A DNA stretch of 64,000 nucleotides from a virus. The translations under genes were made by a program, and so were the position numbers. The stretch lies in IMG/VR virus record IMGVR_UViG_3300024999_000038, positions 1-64,000 of that record, one strand, 5' to 3'. The notes below the pieces were generated by a model, which worked only from the letters and a program-made list of their open reading frames with translations, had not been told where the DNA came from and made no database searches. Numbering within the stretch: position 1 is the stretch's first letter; the number at the start of each line of letters is the position of its first letter. Positions 25,120 through 33,394 of the stretch are shown here, piece by piece.

Positions 25120-26907
25120 CTATTTAGAAAAAACATTATGTAATTCATGACCATTTGTTTTATGTCTAAGCAATAAATATCTCTTAATAGTATCACTTAA
25201 TTCAATCTTATTACTCGCTCTTGAAATCCCGACATATACAATCGCCATCTCTTCAAATAGGTTGTTATTAACTTTCTTTTTATCTGGATCAACTTCAATA
25301 AACTTATTATAATATTCACTTTCAATATCAAAATGATCATCACTAATATATACAGGTATTGAATAAGTTTGGCCTTTACTGCGGTGAATGGTGGAAAATA
25401 TAATATTTGCATTTTCTTTTTTAGTTACTGCATTATTTTTAATTCCATTTACAATATCAATAATTCTTGAACCATATTTCTTTACCATTCTAATTAGTGA
25501 AAGAAGTTCTAAATCAACTGTTTTTTCTGAGTATTCTTCTAAGTCTTGATAATTCTTAAATTTTGATAATATTTTATTTTTGGTTTGTTTTCCTATACTG
25601 AAATAATAGCAGTCAGAAATATTTTCAAAGTTATAAGATTTATATGTTCCTTCGAAGAAAAACTTTTTATTATTATCTAAATATAAAGCTTCTGCAATCT
25701 CAGCAAATATATATGCATTAGTTCTACACAGACACACATAGGGCTTTGATTTATCAATTTTATCTACTATAGTTTGTTTTGTATTGAATCCTTTCATTTG
25801 AATATCATTATCTGACATATCTCCAATAATTAAATTTGCAATATGGGCTATATTTTGTGATACTCTAAATGAAGTTGTTAGAAAATATTCTTTTGCTTCA
25901 AATAATGGCATAATATTAATTGCATTACGCCAAGAGTACAAAGCTTGGAAGCGATCTCCACAAATACATATACCTTTAACATTAGAATTTTCAATAATAT
26001 CAAACATCATCTTACTGCTGTCCTGTGCCTCATCCAAAAGGATAATATCATATTTATTAGATAAATCTTGCTGACTTAATTGAAATAATTTTAAATAAAA
26101 ATCATGCGTAACCTTTATGTTATTTTTATATGATTTCATCATAGTCCATAATTTTTCACATAGGGATATTATTTGTCCTCTCATTTTATCATTTATGAAT
26201 AACTCTAAATCATTAAATGTTTGGACATCCGACAACATATATTGTTTCATCATTTCATTAATTTTTACTGCCAATTCCATATCATTATGCCAATTAAGAT
26301 TAAGATCCTTAATAATATCCACAGTTCCATAATTAAATGTAAGTTTATCTTTATAGAATCTTCCGACATGTCCAAAAGCCAATCCGTGTACGGTTTTTAC
26401 GTCAACAAAGTTAAGTTTTCCAAAACTTCCATTTTGTGCCTCGGTTTTCATTGCTGTATTATATACCAAATACAATATCTTTTTGAATGGTCTTGCTTTC
26501 GAGTAATAGTAGAGGGTGCTTGATTTGGCACTTCCTGCTAAAGCTGATATTTTTATTCTATCTTCTGTAGAATTTATAATATCTTTTTGTTCATTTGTAA
26601 GAGCAAAACCATCATCAGACATATAATCAGACATTTCAATAGTAATATTATCAAACTGTTTGTTATAAAATTCATTAGATAATATATTAGATTCAGATTC
26701 TTGTAATATTAAACTCTCTTCTTTTAATATCAATTTCATTTTCAATTCGCATTCTTCACCTAGTCCTTTGGGATGAGCATAATATTGTTTTTGAGCACCA
26801 AATTTTCTTGTAAGATTCTCTCCACATACTGAACAATGATATGTATTTTCGGAAACTGACTCTATGATATCTACCATTTTATTATTTTGATCTAAAGCTT
26901 TTTTCAT
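25120..26907 (-). CDS. UvrD/Fbh1-like SF1 helicase with N-terminal zinc motif
   Basis: 595 residues. N-terminus: CSVCGE...AHPKG..EEC (C25, C28, H45, C53), similar to the zinc motif of CoiA proteins. Then SF1A motifs: Q-motif LTNEQKDII (103-111), Walker A region ALAGSAKSST (122-131), motif II LLDEAQDSS, motif III GDRFQALYSWR, motif IV region SFRVSQNIA, motif V STIHRSKGQTY, motif VI VYVGISRASNKIEL. Walker A has Ala where most have Gly (SAKSS). Likely a 3'-5' helicase for replication or recombination. It overlaps the next upstream gene by 4 nt. Confidence 0.9.
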   Translation of the reverse strand: MKKALDQNNKMVDIIESVSENTYHCSVCGENLTRKFGAQKQYYAHPKGLGEECELKMKLILKEESLILQESESNILSNEFYNKQFDNITIEMSDYMSDDGFALTNEQKDIINSTEDRIKISALAGSAKSSTLYYYSKARPFKKILYLVYNTAMKTEAQNGSFGKLNFVDVKTVHGLAFGHVGRFYKDKLTFNYGTVDIIKDLNLNWHNDMELAVKINEMMKQYMLSDVQTFNDLELFINDKMRGQIISLCEKLWTMMKSYKNNIKVTHDFYLKLFQLSQQDLSNKYDIILLDEAQDSSKMMFDIIENSNVKGICICGDRFQALYSWRNAINIMPLFEAKEYFLTTSFRVSQNIAHIANLIIGDMSDNDIQMKGFNTKQTIVDKIDKSKPYVCLCRTNAYIFAEIAEALYLDNNKKFFFEGTYKSYNFENISDCYYFSIGKQTKNKILSKFKNYQDLEEYSEKTVDLELLSLIRMVKKYGSRIIDIVNGIKNNAVTKKENANIIFSTIHRSKGQTYSIPVYISDDHFDIESEYYNKFIEVDPDKKKVNNNLFEEMAIVYVGISRASNKIELSDTIKRYLLLRHKTNGHELHNVFSK

Positions 26908-28033
26908 TTAATTAATTCCTCTTCTCTTTTGTTTCTTTCATTCAATTCATCCTCAATCTGTTGCAAAACATCAATAGGTATTTGTGAGCGATTTAAATCT
27001 TCTATTTCTTGAAGTGATTTCTGTTCTTCAATTGTAAGTTCAATATTCCAGTAATTATCATTATCCTCAAATGGATCTTCAAATATATCTGGTTCATCTT
27101 CATTATCATATATTTTTGGTAGAGGTAAAGGTTTTCTGTTCTGAAGTCCTATTCCTTTAGGCTTTATTTCTACAGGTTCATTTTCTTTAACTAGTTCTTT
27201 CTCTTTGTATTGTAATTCTTCATACTGTTTAAGTTTTTCCTCCAATTCTTTAATCTTAATATCTTTTTCACTTAAAATATTATTTATCTTTTGTTTAACA
27301 CTTCTTTTTACATTGGATTTTACTTTATCTGTATATATTAACCCTTTCGAACTTACTTCTATCTGTAATTGGTAATTAAAATTCACCTCATCGTCCCAAT
27401 TACCTATAAATGTAGTACAATAATGTTTATCTGGTGTCAAGTAACTATTATTAAATCTAATCAGATGCAAATCATCTTGCAATATCTTATTATATCTCTG
27501 AATGGTTCTTGAATCAGTAATTAACTTCTTTAATTTACCTTGAGTTAAATATCCAAAATTACTATCATTATGAGAAACTCTTTTACAAGCAATAAAATAT
27601 CTGATTATATTAAACTTGCTAATATTCTCACCATGTAATTGATTAAATATATGTATTATATCTTTATCATAAAGTTTAAAGAAATGATCTTCTGGTGGTC
27701 TGATTAATTCAATCTGAAATAATGAATCTTTACTTGATGTTGCCTCTTCAAAAGTTATCTCTTCATCACTTAAATCATAAAATTTAATTATATAATTTTA
27801 TCAGTTAAACCTTTCATAGATTCCTTTATTTTTAATACCATACCTCTATTGTTAGATGTATCAATTTTCATCATACTTGCTATTGCTTGAATTGAACATA
27901 GTCCAATTGATTTACTTAATTGATAATGTTTATACATCAACACGAATACCGTAACTTCTTCATTAGAAATACTTAAATCATCATATATACTATTTGGCAA
28001 CATAATAAAATTTCCTTTTGGATCATCATTCAT
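26904..28033 (-). pseudogene. Replication-initiator-like gene broken by a -1 frameshift
   Basis: ATG 28033 (GAGGAGATTGATTAAATT) opens an 81-codon frame, FIMLPNSIYDDLSISNEEV...ASMMKIDTSNNRG, a winged-helix initiator-like N-terminus, ending at 27788. In the -1 frame sense coding continues without a stop from 27797 to 26904 (KFYDLSDEEIT...RTIQRYNKILQDDLHLIRFNNSYLTPDKHY...), then a coiled coil and an acidic tail. One extra A in the AAAA at 27796-27799 would restore a protein of about 376 residues. The second part could also be made from the TTG at 27482 (192 residues). The iteron region at 28.28-28.43 kb just upstream supports a Rep role. No classical slippery heptamer is present, so decay or a sequence error is more likely than programmed shifting. 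Confidence 0.6.
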
Positions 28034-28067
28034 AATTTAATCAATCTCCTCAATCATATTAATTATT

Positions 28068-28241
28068 TTATTTAAGACTATTATAGAACTCAGTTAATGC
28101 TGTGAATAATTCTTCTGTCTTTGTAAATTTATAAGTTCTTATTATATTGTCTCTTTTAATGAATATTGGCTTAATACCTTTAGTGGATAAATAGTCTACC
28201 TCTACACTCCATTGTGTAGCATATTCTTTATCAAATTTCAT
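28068..28241 (-). CDS. Small hypothetical protein
   Basis: 57 residues from ATG 28241, 11 nt after AAAGGTGG; the in-frame GTG at 28256 overlaps that ribosome site. No family recognised. It lies between the iteron region and the Rep-like gene, where small copy-control or accessory genes are often found, but that is only position. Confidence 0.5.
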   Translation of the reverse strand: MKFDKEYATQWSVEVDYLSTKGIKPIFIKRDNIIRTYKFTKTEELFTALTEFYNSLK

Positions 28242-28283
28242 TTCAAAATCAACCACCTTTATTGATATTTTATTATGTACCTA

Positions 28284-28425
28284 TGTAATGTGTACGCAAA
28301 ATTGTACTAAGATTACATAGGTGACTGCCTCACGAATTACCGTACACATTACATAGCACCTTGTAATCTTTACGCAAAACCGTGAGGCAATACACGTAAT
28401 GTTTACGCCAGAGCGTGAGGCAGTC
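28284..28425. repeat. Iteron-like direct and inverted repeats, candidate replication origin
   Basis: Three direct copies of YGTAATNTKTACGC (28284-28301, 28362-28379, 28395-28412) plus one inverted copy (28341-28356). CTATGTAATGTGTACG at 28281 pairs perfectly with CGTACACATTACATAG. A second motif, CGTGAGGCA, is at 28381 and 28414, with its inverse TGCCTCACG at 28326; GACTGCCTCACG/CGTGAGGCAGTC is a perfect 12-bp pair. TTGTACTAAGAT occurs at 28303 and 28449. A purine-rich AT tract with repeated ATAAAGA (28466-28530) adjoins. This is typical of theta-type origins next to a rep gene. The whole 28242-28590 stretch has no gene. Confidence 0.6.
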
Positions 28426-28590
28426 GTTGTAAAGTATATAGTTAATTTGTACTAAGATCACAGTGAATAAAGATAGATATAAGTATAAAGAAATAAAGAA
28501 GTAATAAAGAGAAAAATATAATAAAGAGATATATTCATTTGCTAAAGCAAAATGAGATTTGTTTTCTCTAATTTATTTTATTAACTTTTA

Positions 28591-29226
28591 TTATTCACTT
28601 AACAATGAATAGCAAATTACATCATTTTTAGATATTAAATTAATATTATTTACTTCAGATATTTCTTCAAGATGAAAAACTCCTTCATTAAATAATTCAA
28701 CTAAGTATTTTTTTATAGTTCTTGAGTCTTTTATCCCAAGTTTATGTAATATTATATTAATAGTAGTATATCTGCAATTATTATAAACTACCTCTTTATT
28801 TAGAATGTCAATAATTCTATTTTTAGTACTTTCTTTTCTTTCTTTATTATGTATATAAGGTTTAATAGTTAAGATATTTTTATTAATATCATAATTCATT
28901 ATTTCTACATTTTTTATATTTTGTAAACCAAAATATATATGATTTTCATATTCTGGAGCTATAGTTATCATCCGATTTGGTTCATTAAAACATGTTGGAT
29001 AATATGAAGATTACCAAATAATATCTTTACAATCAGTAACTATTTTAAGTTCTATTATACATAGTGTATTGTTTTTATCTCTTGCTAATATATCTATAAT
29101 TCCATTTTCAATTTTAATTTGGTTACCTATAAAAGTCATACCCTCTTCGATTACTGAAATGTCATTAATTATTAACTGTTCTAAATCCGTCTCTTTTTCA
29201 AACAATTTATACTCTCTCCTATTCAT
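28591..29226 (-). pseudogene. NucS/DUF91-like nuclease with in-frame TAA
   Basis: ATG 29226 reads LEQLIINDISVIEEGMTFIG...NGIIDILARDKNNTLCIIELK, the D-x-E-x-K core of the NucS/EndoMS-like (DUF91) nuclease fold (ID, then IELK). It stops at TAA 29011-29013 after DIIW. The same frame then continues SSYYPTCFNEPNRMITIAPEYEN... to 28591. A single C-to-T change (CAA to TAA) explains it. The downstream part has a possible re-start at ATG 28971 and a C-terminal wHTH-like segment. The ATG overlaps the stop of the 29223-29375 gene. Confidence 0.7.
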
Positions 29227-29375
29227 TCAAAGTTTATTGTGAATCCTTCTGTGCCTATTTGTTTAAATATGCTTACTCCTATCTCTTCACCGATTTCATT
29301 CTTTTCTATTGTAAATAGAGAGTTAGGGATTTTAATAAATGTTTTGTTTATTATTTTATTTGTGTTTTCACTCAT
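29223..29375 (-). CDS. Small hypothetical protein
   Basis: 50 residues from ATG 29375 (AAAAGGAGATTAATAACCAA). FIKIPNSLF recalls the FIMLPNSIY start of the Rep-like protein at 28 kb, so it may be a related fragment. It overlaps the nuclease gene by ATGA. Confidence 0.55.
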   Translation of the reverse strand: MSENTNKIINKTFIKIPNSLFTIEKNEIGEEIGVSIFKQIGTEGFTINFE

Positions 29376-29436
29376 GTTTGGTTATTAATCTCCTTTTGAT
29401 ATTTATAATTTGATTTATTGGATAAGATAGGGAACT

Positions 29437-29482
29437 AAAATTAAAATACCATTCCGCATAGCTACATTAGTATTTTAATTTT
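29437..29482. repeat. 13-bp perfect inverted repeat
   Basis: AAAATTAAAATAC and GTATTTTAATTTT around 20 nt containing GCATAGCTAC. No T-run follows. The rest of 29376-29659 is AT-rich without a gene. Confidence 0.6.
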
Positions 29483-29659
29483 ATGCTACGCAAAACTAAT
29501 TATATTTATTTTCTACTTTATGTAAAACCAATAATATCAATTTGTATCATCAATATATTTATCTCCTTTCTGAATTTATTATAGTTTCTCCCCTCCTACT
29601 AAGTATACCACATTATATTAGTCCGTGTCAAATATTTATTTTAATATTTGTAAAAGAAT

Positions 29660-29995
29660 TTATAGTAAGTTAATCACCAATATCATTATAAATCCAATCA
29701 AATACTCAATATATTTTTCCATCTCACTTTTAACTGCTAATCTAACTTGATCAATTCCATGTCCTAATTCTATATGAGATATTTCTGTATATATTTTTCT
29801 TCTGAATGATTCTGGAATTGTTGAACTGATTTCCCTCCATTTAGTTTTACCTTTATGGAAGGAATGTGTGCAGAATATGTTGTTTAGGATGTAATCAAAA
29901 TCTTGAGCAATGGAAAAGAGATTGGATATTGATTTTAGTTGTGATTTATAGTTAGAGAATTGATTGAGATTGTTTTGTTTAGATTTTTTATTCAT
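29660..29995 (-). CDS. Hypothetical protein with C-terminal membrane segment
   Basis: 111 residues from ATG 29995 (AGAAAGGAGTAAC). The last 18 residues (YLIGFIMILVINLL) form a hydrophobic tail. The body is charged and Asn-rich. It is the first minus-strand gene left of the central region and has a near-consensus promoter at 30053-30082. Possibly an early membrane-acting protein; no family recognised. Confidence 0.6.
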   Translation of the reverse strand: MNKKSKQNNLNQFSNYKSQLKSISNLFSIAQDFDYILNNIFCTHSFHKGKTKWREISSTIPESFRRKIYTEISHIELGHGIDQVRLAVKSEMEKYIEYLIGFIMILVINLL

Positions 29996-30052
29996 ATGTT
30001 TTTGTTACTCCTTTCTAGGTACTGATTTTTTATTGGATTTGTACCTGTGATA

Positions 30053-30082
30053 ATTGTAACATATTATAGGTGATTAAGTCAA
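30053..30082 (-). promoter_or_regulatory. Sigma-A-type promoter, leftward
   Basis: TTGACT-N18-TACAAT on the minus strand, upstream of the 29660-29995 gene. This is the rightmost leftward promoter I can see. Confidence 0.7.
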
Positions 30083-31393
30083 GTATTTATTTTAGTATTT
30101 ATTATAGAAGAATTAGAATCAATTTTTCAAAATTAAGTTATATAATTTCTCAAGATCCAAATGATGAATATTCACAAAAATATTTTCATCAAATTTTAGA
30201 GAGTCGTATATGGGAGATAATTGTATCGAACTCAAATGTAAACTATACGCCCCCTATAGTAGAAGCAATATGATATAATAGATAAAAGTGTTGTCAGAGT
30301 AGGGATTAGAGGATTATTTTGTTATTGAGATTTATTGATGGATAATTATGCAGTTTATTAATTTTAGATGTGATAATTTTGTTCGATGGAATTGTAAGTG
30401 ATTTATTGATTTGGATTTTTAGATGAGAATTTAAGATTGATTATTGGAGATCATAGAGTATATTTTGTGGAATGTTTATGCCAGAGAATTGTTGTTGGAG
30501 TAGGGTTTTAAGGTGATTTTAGTATTATGGATTTATTGAGAGTATTATATAAAATAGATATATTTTATTAAAATTTTATGAATAATTTATTAAATTTATT
30601 TGACTTTTGGGTGGATTTATGAATGATATTTTGATAGTTGGGTGGTTAGAAATTGTTGTGTTGATTATGTTTTTGCGAAGAAAATACGAATGGGATTTTG
30701 AGATGGAATTTGAGATCAATGAAAATAATTTTAGATTTATTATATTTTAATATTGACATTTTTACGAAAGTGTGATTTGTTATTTTATTTTAGATTGGAA
30801 GAAATTTATTTAAAATTATTTTATGAAAACCCTGTATCGCAGTCGTAGCTTGGGTTTTGTGTCGAAGTTGATGTACTGTGTCGAATACTGTCGAATAAAA
30901 GGAGATAATGTTTGTAATCCATGCCCCACCTATCTATTATAGTTGGCATGGAAATTGAAAGTAAAGTCTTACAATGATTTTAGGTATATGTTTTACTTAT
31001 GACAAACTGAAAACATCATGGGCCGATGCTACCACAAACGCTACAACCTGCCTATAGGTTGATTCTTCCCATTTTTTGAATGTAACAAAAGAGGGATGTG
31101 TTACATTCGATGAGAAATGAGGGTTAGTTTACTATGCAAAATGATTTTGAAGAGCTTAGAAGGACTGTTTTGTGGATGAAATGAAAAGAAGAACCAGAAG
31201 AGGATAATGTCCTGGCATTGATACCTGCTGCACTTGATAATGATTTGTCGAATTGAATTTGATCGGCTGAAATGGATATGAATGAAGGAAAATGAGTTGA
31301 TCATTGGGTCTTGATTGCATTGTGCGTTATAACGCTCAAACTGTCGGATCTTATAACATGCACGAAATCTTTGAAGTATTAATAAATTACATG
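30083..31393. other. Non-coding divergence region, left part
   Basis: About 1.3 kb without a convincing gene. The + strand is G/T-rich to about 31.1 kb. Landmarks: AAAACCC-N19-GGGTTTT (30826-30858), three TGTCGAA copies (30860, 30879, 30889), an AAAAGGAGAT-led 16-codon frame (30908-30958) overlapping CCATGCC/GGCATGG, a CAACCT/AGGTTG hairpin near 31,050-31,067, and TGTAAC/GTTACA near 31,081-31,106. Confidence 0.5.
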
Positions 31394-31564
31394 CTATCAC
31401 ATTGCTACCATTACACTACCAAATCAATAGTTGTTTACTATCAACACAATACCACTATAATAACATCACACTATTATCATGCTATCTATGCACTATCCAA
31501 ACGCTACCAACATGATACCAAAATAATACCGTTATACTATCAATTAACTATCATAATGATACCA
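31394..31564. repeat. 11-bp phased hexamer array (16 positions)
   Basis: Hexamers of type MTAYCA begin at 31394, 31405, 31416, 31438, 31449, 31460, 31471, 31482, 31493, 31504, 31515, 31526, 31537, 31548 and 31559: every step is exactly 11 bp, except one 22-bp step with a degenerate ATAGTT at 31427. The units read CTATCA, CTACCA, ATACCA, ATAACA, CTATTA, CTATCT, CTATCC and ATACCG. The spacers are not conserved. Such helically phased arrays bind a protein as a filament, as in iterons or plasmid parC/tubC centromeres. Confidence 0.85.
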
Positions 31565-31605
31565 ATATATTTTATGAATTCTAACACCTAATACTCCATA
31601 TACCA

Positions 31606-31683
31606 TGTTCCACAAATACAAAAATAATGTTCTACGTGGAACATATCAAAAATAATCCTCTATGTTCCACACTATTTTCCACA
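31606..31683. promoter_or_regulatory. parS-like palindrome with half sites and DnaA-like box
   Basis: TGTTCTACGTGGAACA (31628-31643) matches the Bacillus parS consensus TGTTNCACGTGAAACA at all but two or so positions and is one base short of a perfect palindrome. Half sites TGTTCCAC occur at 31606 and 31663. TTTTCCACA at 31675-31683 differs at one base from the DnaA box TTATCCACA. Confidence 0.55.
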
Positions 31684-31866
31684 ATCCCTTCCGGTAAATC
31701 CTCTTACCCTTCACCCATACAAATACACCAATACTACATTCCAACTCAATACAGACCATTCTAGAGCCTCTAATCACAATACAGTGCAATCATTTCCATG
31801 TACTAAATTTATCCCACTATGATGAATCGATAAATAAATTTATTTTATAAATCCCTTGAAAACCTA

Positions 31867-31895
31867 TGTACATTACCCATGAATTTTGCTATAAT
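31867..31895 (+). promoter_or_regulatory. Extended -10 promoter
   Basis: TGTACA-N17-TATAAT with TGC directly before the -10; first rightward promoter. Confidence 0.65.
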
Positions 31896-31933
31896 AAGAT
31901 AAGAAATAAAAACATTGAAGGAGTTGCTTAAAC

Positions 31934-32245
31934 ATGATTTTTGCAGGAGTAAGAGAAACCACTCAACTGACCATTATTGACGGATACAGCAACAATAAAA
32001 CAGTCAATGGAGCACTGAAAGACCTTGCTAAAGAAGTTGAAAAATACAGCAAAATTGAAGCAGAAGCACTCAAGGATATGATCAAAGACAAATCAATTTC
32101 CAATATTCTAAACATAGACAATGGGAATGACTGCTATTACATAGAATGTATCGAAGTTTCCCAAGCAGCGAGAATGATAAACGATGAAGAAAACGAATAC
32201 AAAGACGCAAACTTTTACATAATGATAAGATTCATTAAGGACTGA
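31934..32245 (+). CDS. Early hypothetical protein
   Basis: 103 residues, ATG 31934 after GAAGGAGTTGCTTAAAC. First gene of the right arm, with its own extended -10 promoter and terminator (32237-32257). Mixed helix-strand; no family recognised. Position suggests immediate-early expression. Confidence 0.7.
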   Translation: MIFAGVRETTQLTIIDGYSNNKTVNGALKDLAKEVEKYSKIEAEALKDMIKDKSISNILNIDNGNDCYYIECIEVSQAARMINDEENEYKDANFYIMIRFIKD

Positions 32246-32257
32246 GAAGTCCTTTTT
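32237..32257 (+). terminator. Rho-independent terminator
   Basis: AAGGACT/AGTCCTT stem with GAGA-type loop, then T-run. Confidence 0.85.
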
Positions 32258-32274
32258 CTTTTTCCAATTAATCC

Positions 32275-32339
32275 ATAACAAAATCATTATAACAGACCAC
32301 ACTGTATAACAGATTGATTATAACAGTATAACAATAACA
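32275..32339 (+). repeat. Cluster of six ATAACA motifs
   Basis: ATAACA begins at 32275, 32289, 32306, 32320, 32328 and 32334, mostly preceded by T. A similar cluster (four copies) follows the next gene at about 33,112-33,158, sharing CCATAACAAAA and ATTATAACAG. Confidence 0.6.
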
Positions 32340-32527
32340 GACTATTAAGCAGGGAACAGTCTATTTTACTTATCCTTAAACATTATACCTCTCACAAATC
32401 AAAACCTCTTATAATGCCCTTCTAGGGCTTATAAACGCTACATATCACACTAATTACATGTACTATTTTAACCCTATATAGTAGAAGCAATAAAATCACA
32501 CCTATAAAAATAAATATTAACTAACAT

Positions 32528-32556
32528 GGTTTTTCCTATTGTTTCTGTGCTATAAT
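32528..32556 (+). promoter_or_regulatory. Extended -10 promoter
   Basis: TGTGC-TATAAT, embedded in a TTAACATGGTTTTTC-type block that recurs before the 39700 gene. Confidence 0.65.
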
Positions 32557-32600
32557 ATACATAGTAGATCAAATAAATTAAACAAAGGAGTTGCTTACAT

Positions 32601-33080
32601 ATGACTGCTACAGCTAACCTCTTGGGCTACACTGGTAAAGTAAATATCCTAGAAGAAACCACTACAGGTTACGAACTCGAACTTCTCCAAGGTGATCTAA
32701 AAGGAAAGAGAACATTCATTTCTAAAAATTCCAAAAATGAAACACTAACCATTTCAAACCAAAAATTCACTTCTAAAATCTCTTACATAGTAGACAAAGA
32801 ATATAACGAGGACACCAAAACAGAGCAAGTATACACCAGAAATTTTGAACTAACCATAACGGCATCAAGTGAAGAGATAGCAGGAGAAATTTGGGATAAC
32901 TGCTTCAAATACTTAGTAAAAAATTCTGACATAAATCTTGGTTGGGTAGGATGTCCTGGAACAGAGGATTTAGAAAATGGAAAATTTAGCTACACTGATT
33001 GCATAACAATATTTGACAAATCAGAATATGAAGAACTTAAGGATATATACAAAGAATGGAAGAAGTTGGGTAAGATATAA
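32601..33080 (+). CDS. Early hypothetical protein
   Basis: 159 residues, ATG 32601 after AAAGGAGTTGCTTACAT. N-terminal half is beta-rich (a small barrel-like GYELELLQGDLKGKRTFI), C-terminal half helical. No family recognised. Own promoter; no strong terminator, but an ATAACA cluster follows. Confidence 0.7.
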   Translation: MTATANLLGYTGKVNILEETTTGYELELLQGDLKGKRTFISKNSKNETLTISNQKFTSKISYIVDKEYNEDTKTEQVYTRNFELTITASSEEIAGEIWDNCFKYLVKNSDINLGWVGCPGTEDLENGKFSYTDCITIFDKSEYEELKDIYKEWKKLGKI

Positions 33081-33193
33081 AAGTCTTACCTTTTTCTTTG
33101 TCAATTCTTCCATAACAAAACTATTATAACAGCATAACAATATACTTATAACAAATCAACTTAATTCTACAATATTAAAATAATTATAATTAT

Positions 33194-33222
33194 TTGACAT
33201 ATATCATAAAATTTGATAACAT
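33194..33222 (+). promoter_or_regulatory. Sigma-A-type promoter
   Basis: TTGACA-N17-TAACAT. Confidence 0.6.
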
Positions 33223-33261
33223 AGAATAAATTATACAAATCTAGAGAAAGGAGAATTAAAT

Positions 33262-33378
33262 TTGAATATTTTAGATTGTTTAGGTTGTAAATATATTGTA
33301 ATTGAAGGTTATTGTTTTGAAATGCAAATAGAAATATACAAACTAAAAACCAAATGTCCTAAATGCACTAGGCAATAA
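33262..33378 (+). CDS. Small Com-like zinc-finger protein
   Basis: 38 residues from TTG 33262 (AGAAAGGAGAATTAAA). CLGC ... CPKC with about 23 residues between, ending KTKCPKCTRQ, similar in layout to the phage Mu Com family of mRNA-binding zinc proteins. The match is by Cys pattern only. It precedes the 33395 gene in the same transcript. Confidence 0.6.
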   Translation: MNILDCLGCKYIVIEGYCFEMQIEIYKLKTKCPKCTRQ

Positions 33379-33394
33379 GGAGGAATTTTGAACT

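Noticed and set aside
27780-27805. Programmed -1 frameshift in the Rep-like gene
   Set aside because: The site does not form an X-XXY-YYZ heptamer and no pseudoknot or internal ribosome site stands out; an indel is simpler.
30070-30273. A 67-codon plus-strand frame with some protein-like content
   Set aside because: No ribosome site or promoter on that strand, and it overlaps the leftward promoter; at best an old fragment.
31394-31564. CRISPR array
   Set aside because: Units are 6 bp at 11-bp spacing; no 25-36 bp repeats, no spacers of CRISPR length, and no cas genes anywhere in the window.
31101-31591. Open frames on both strands overlapping the central region (about 95-100 codons each)
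   Set aside because: They have no ribosome site, unnatural composition (strings of Tyr, His, Thr), and lie across the 11-bp array, whose periodicity explains the open frame.
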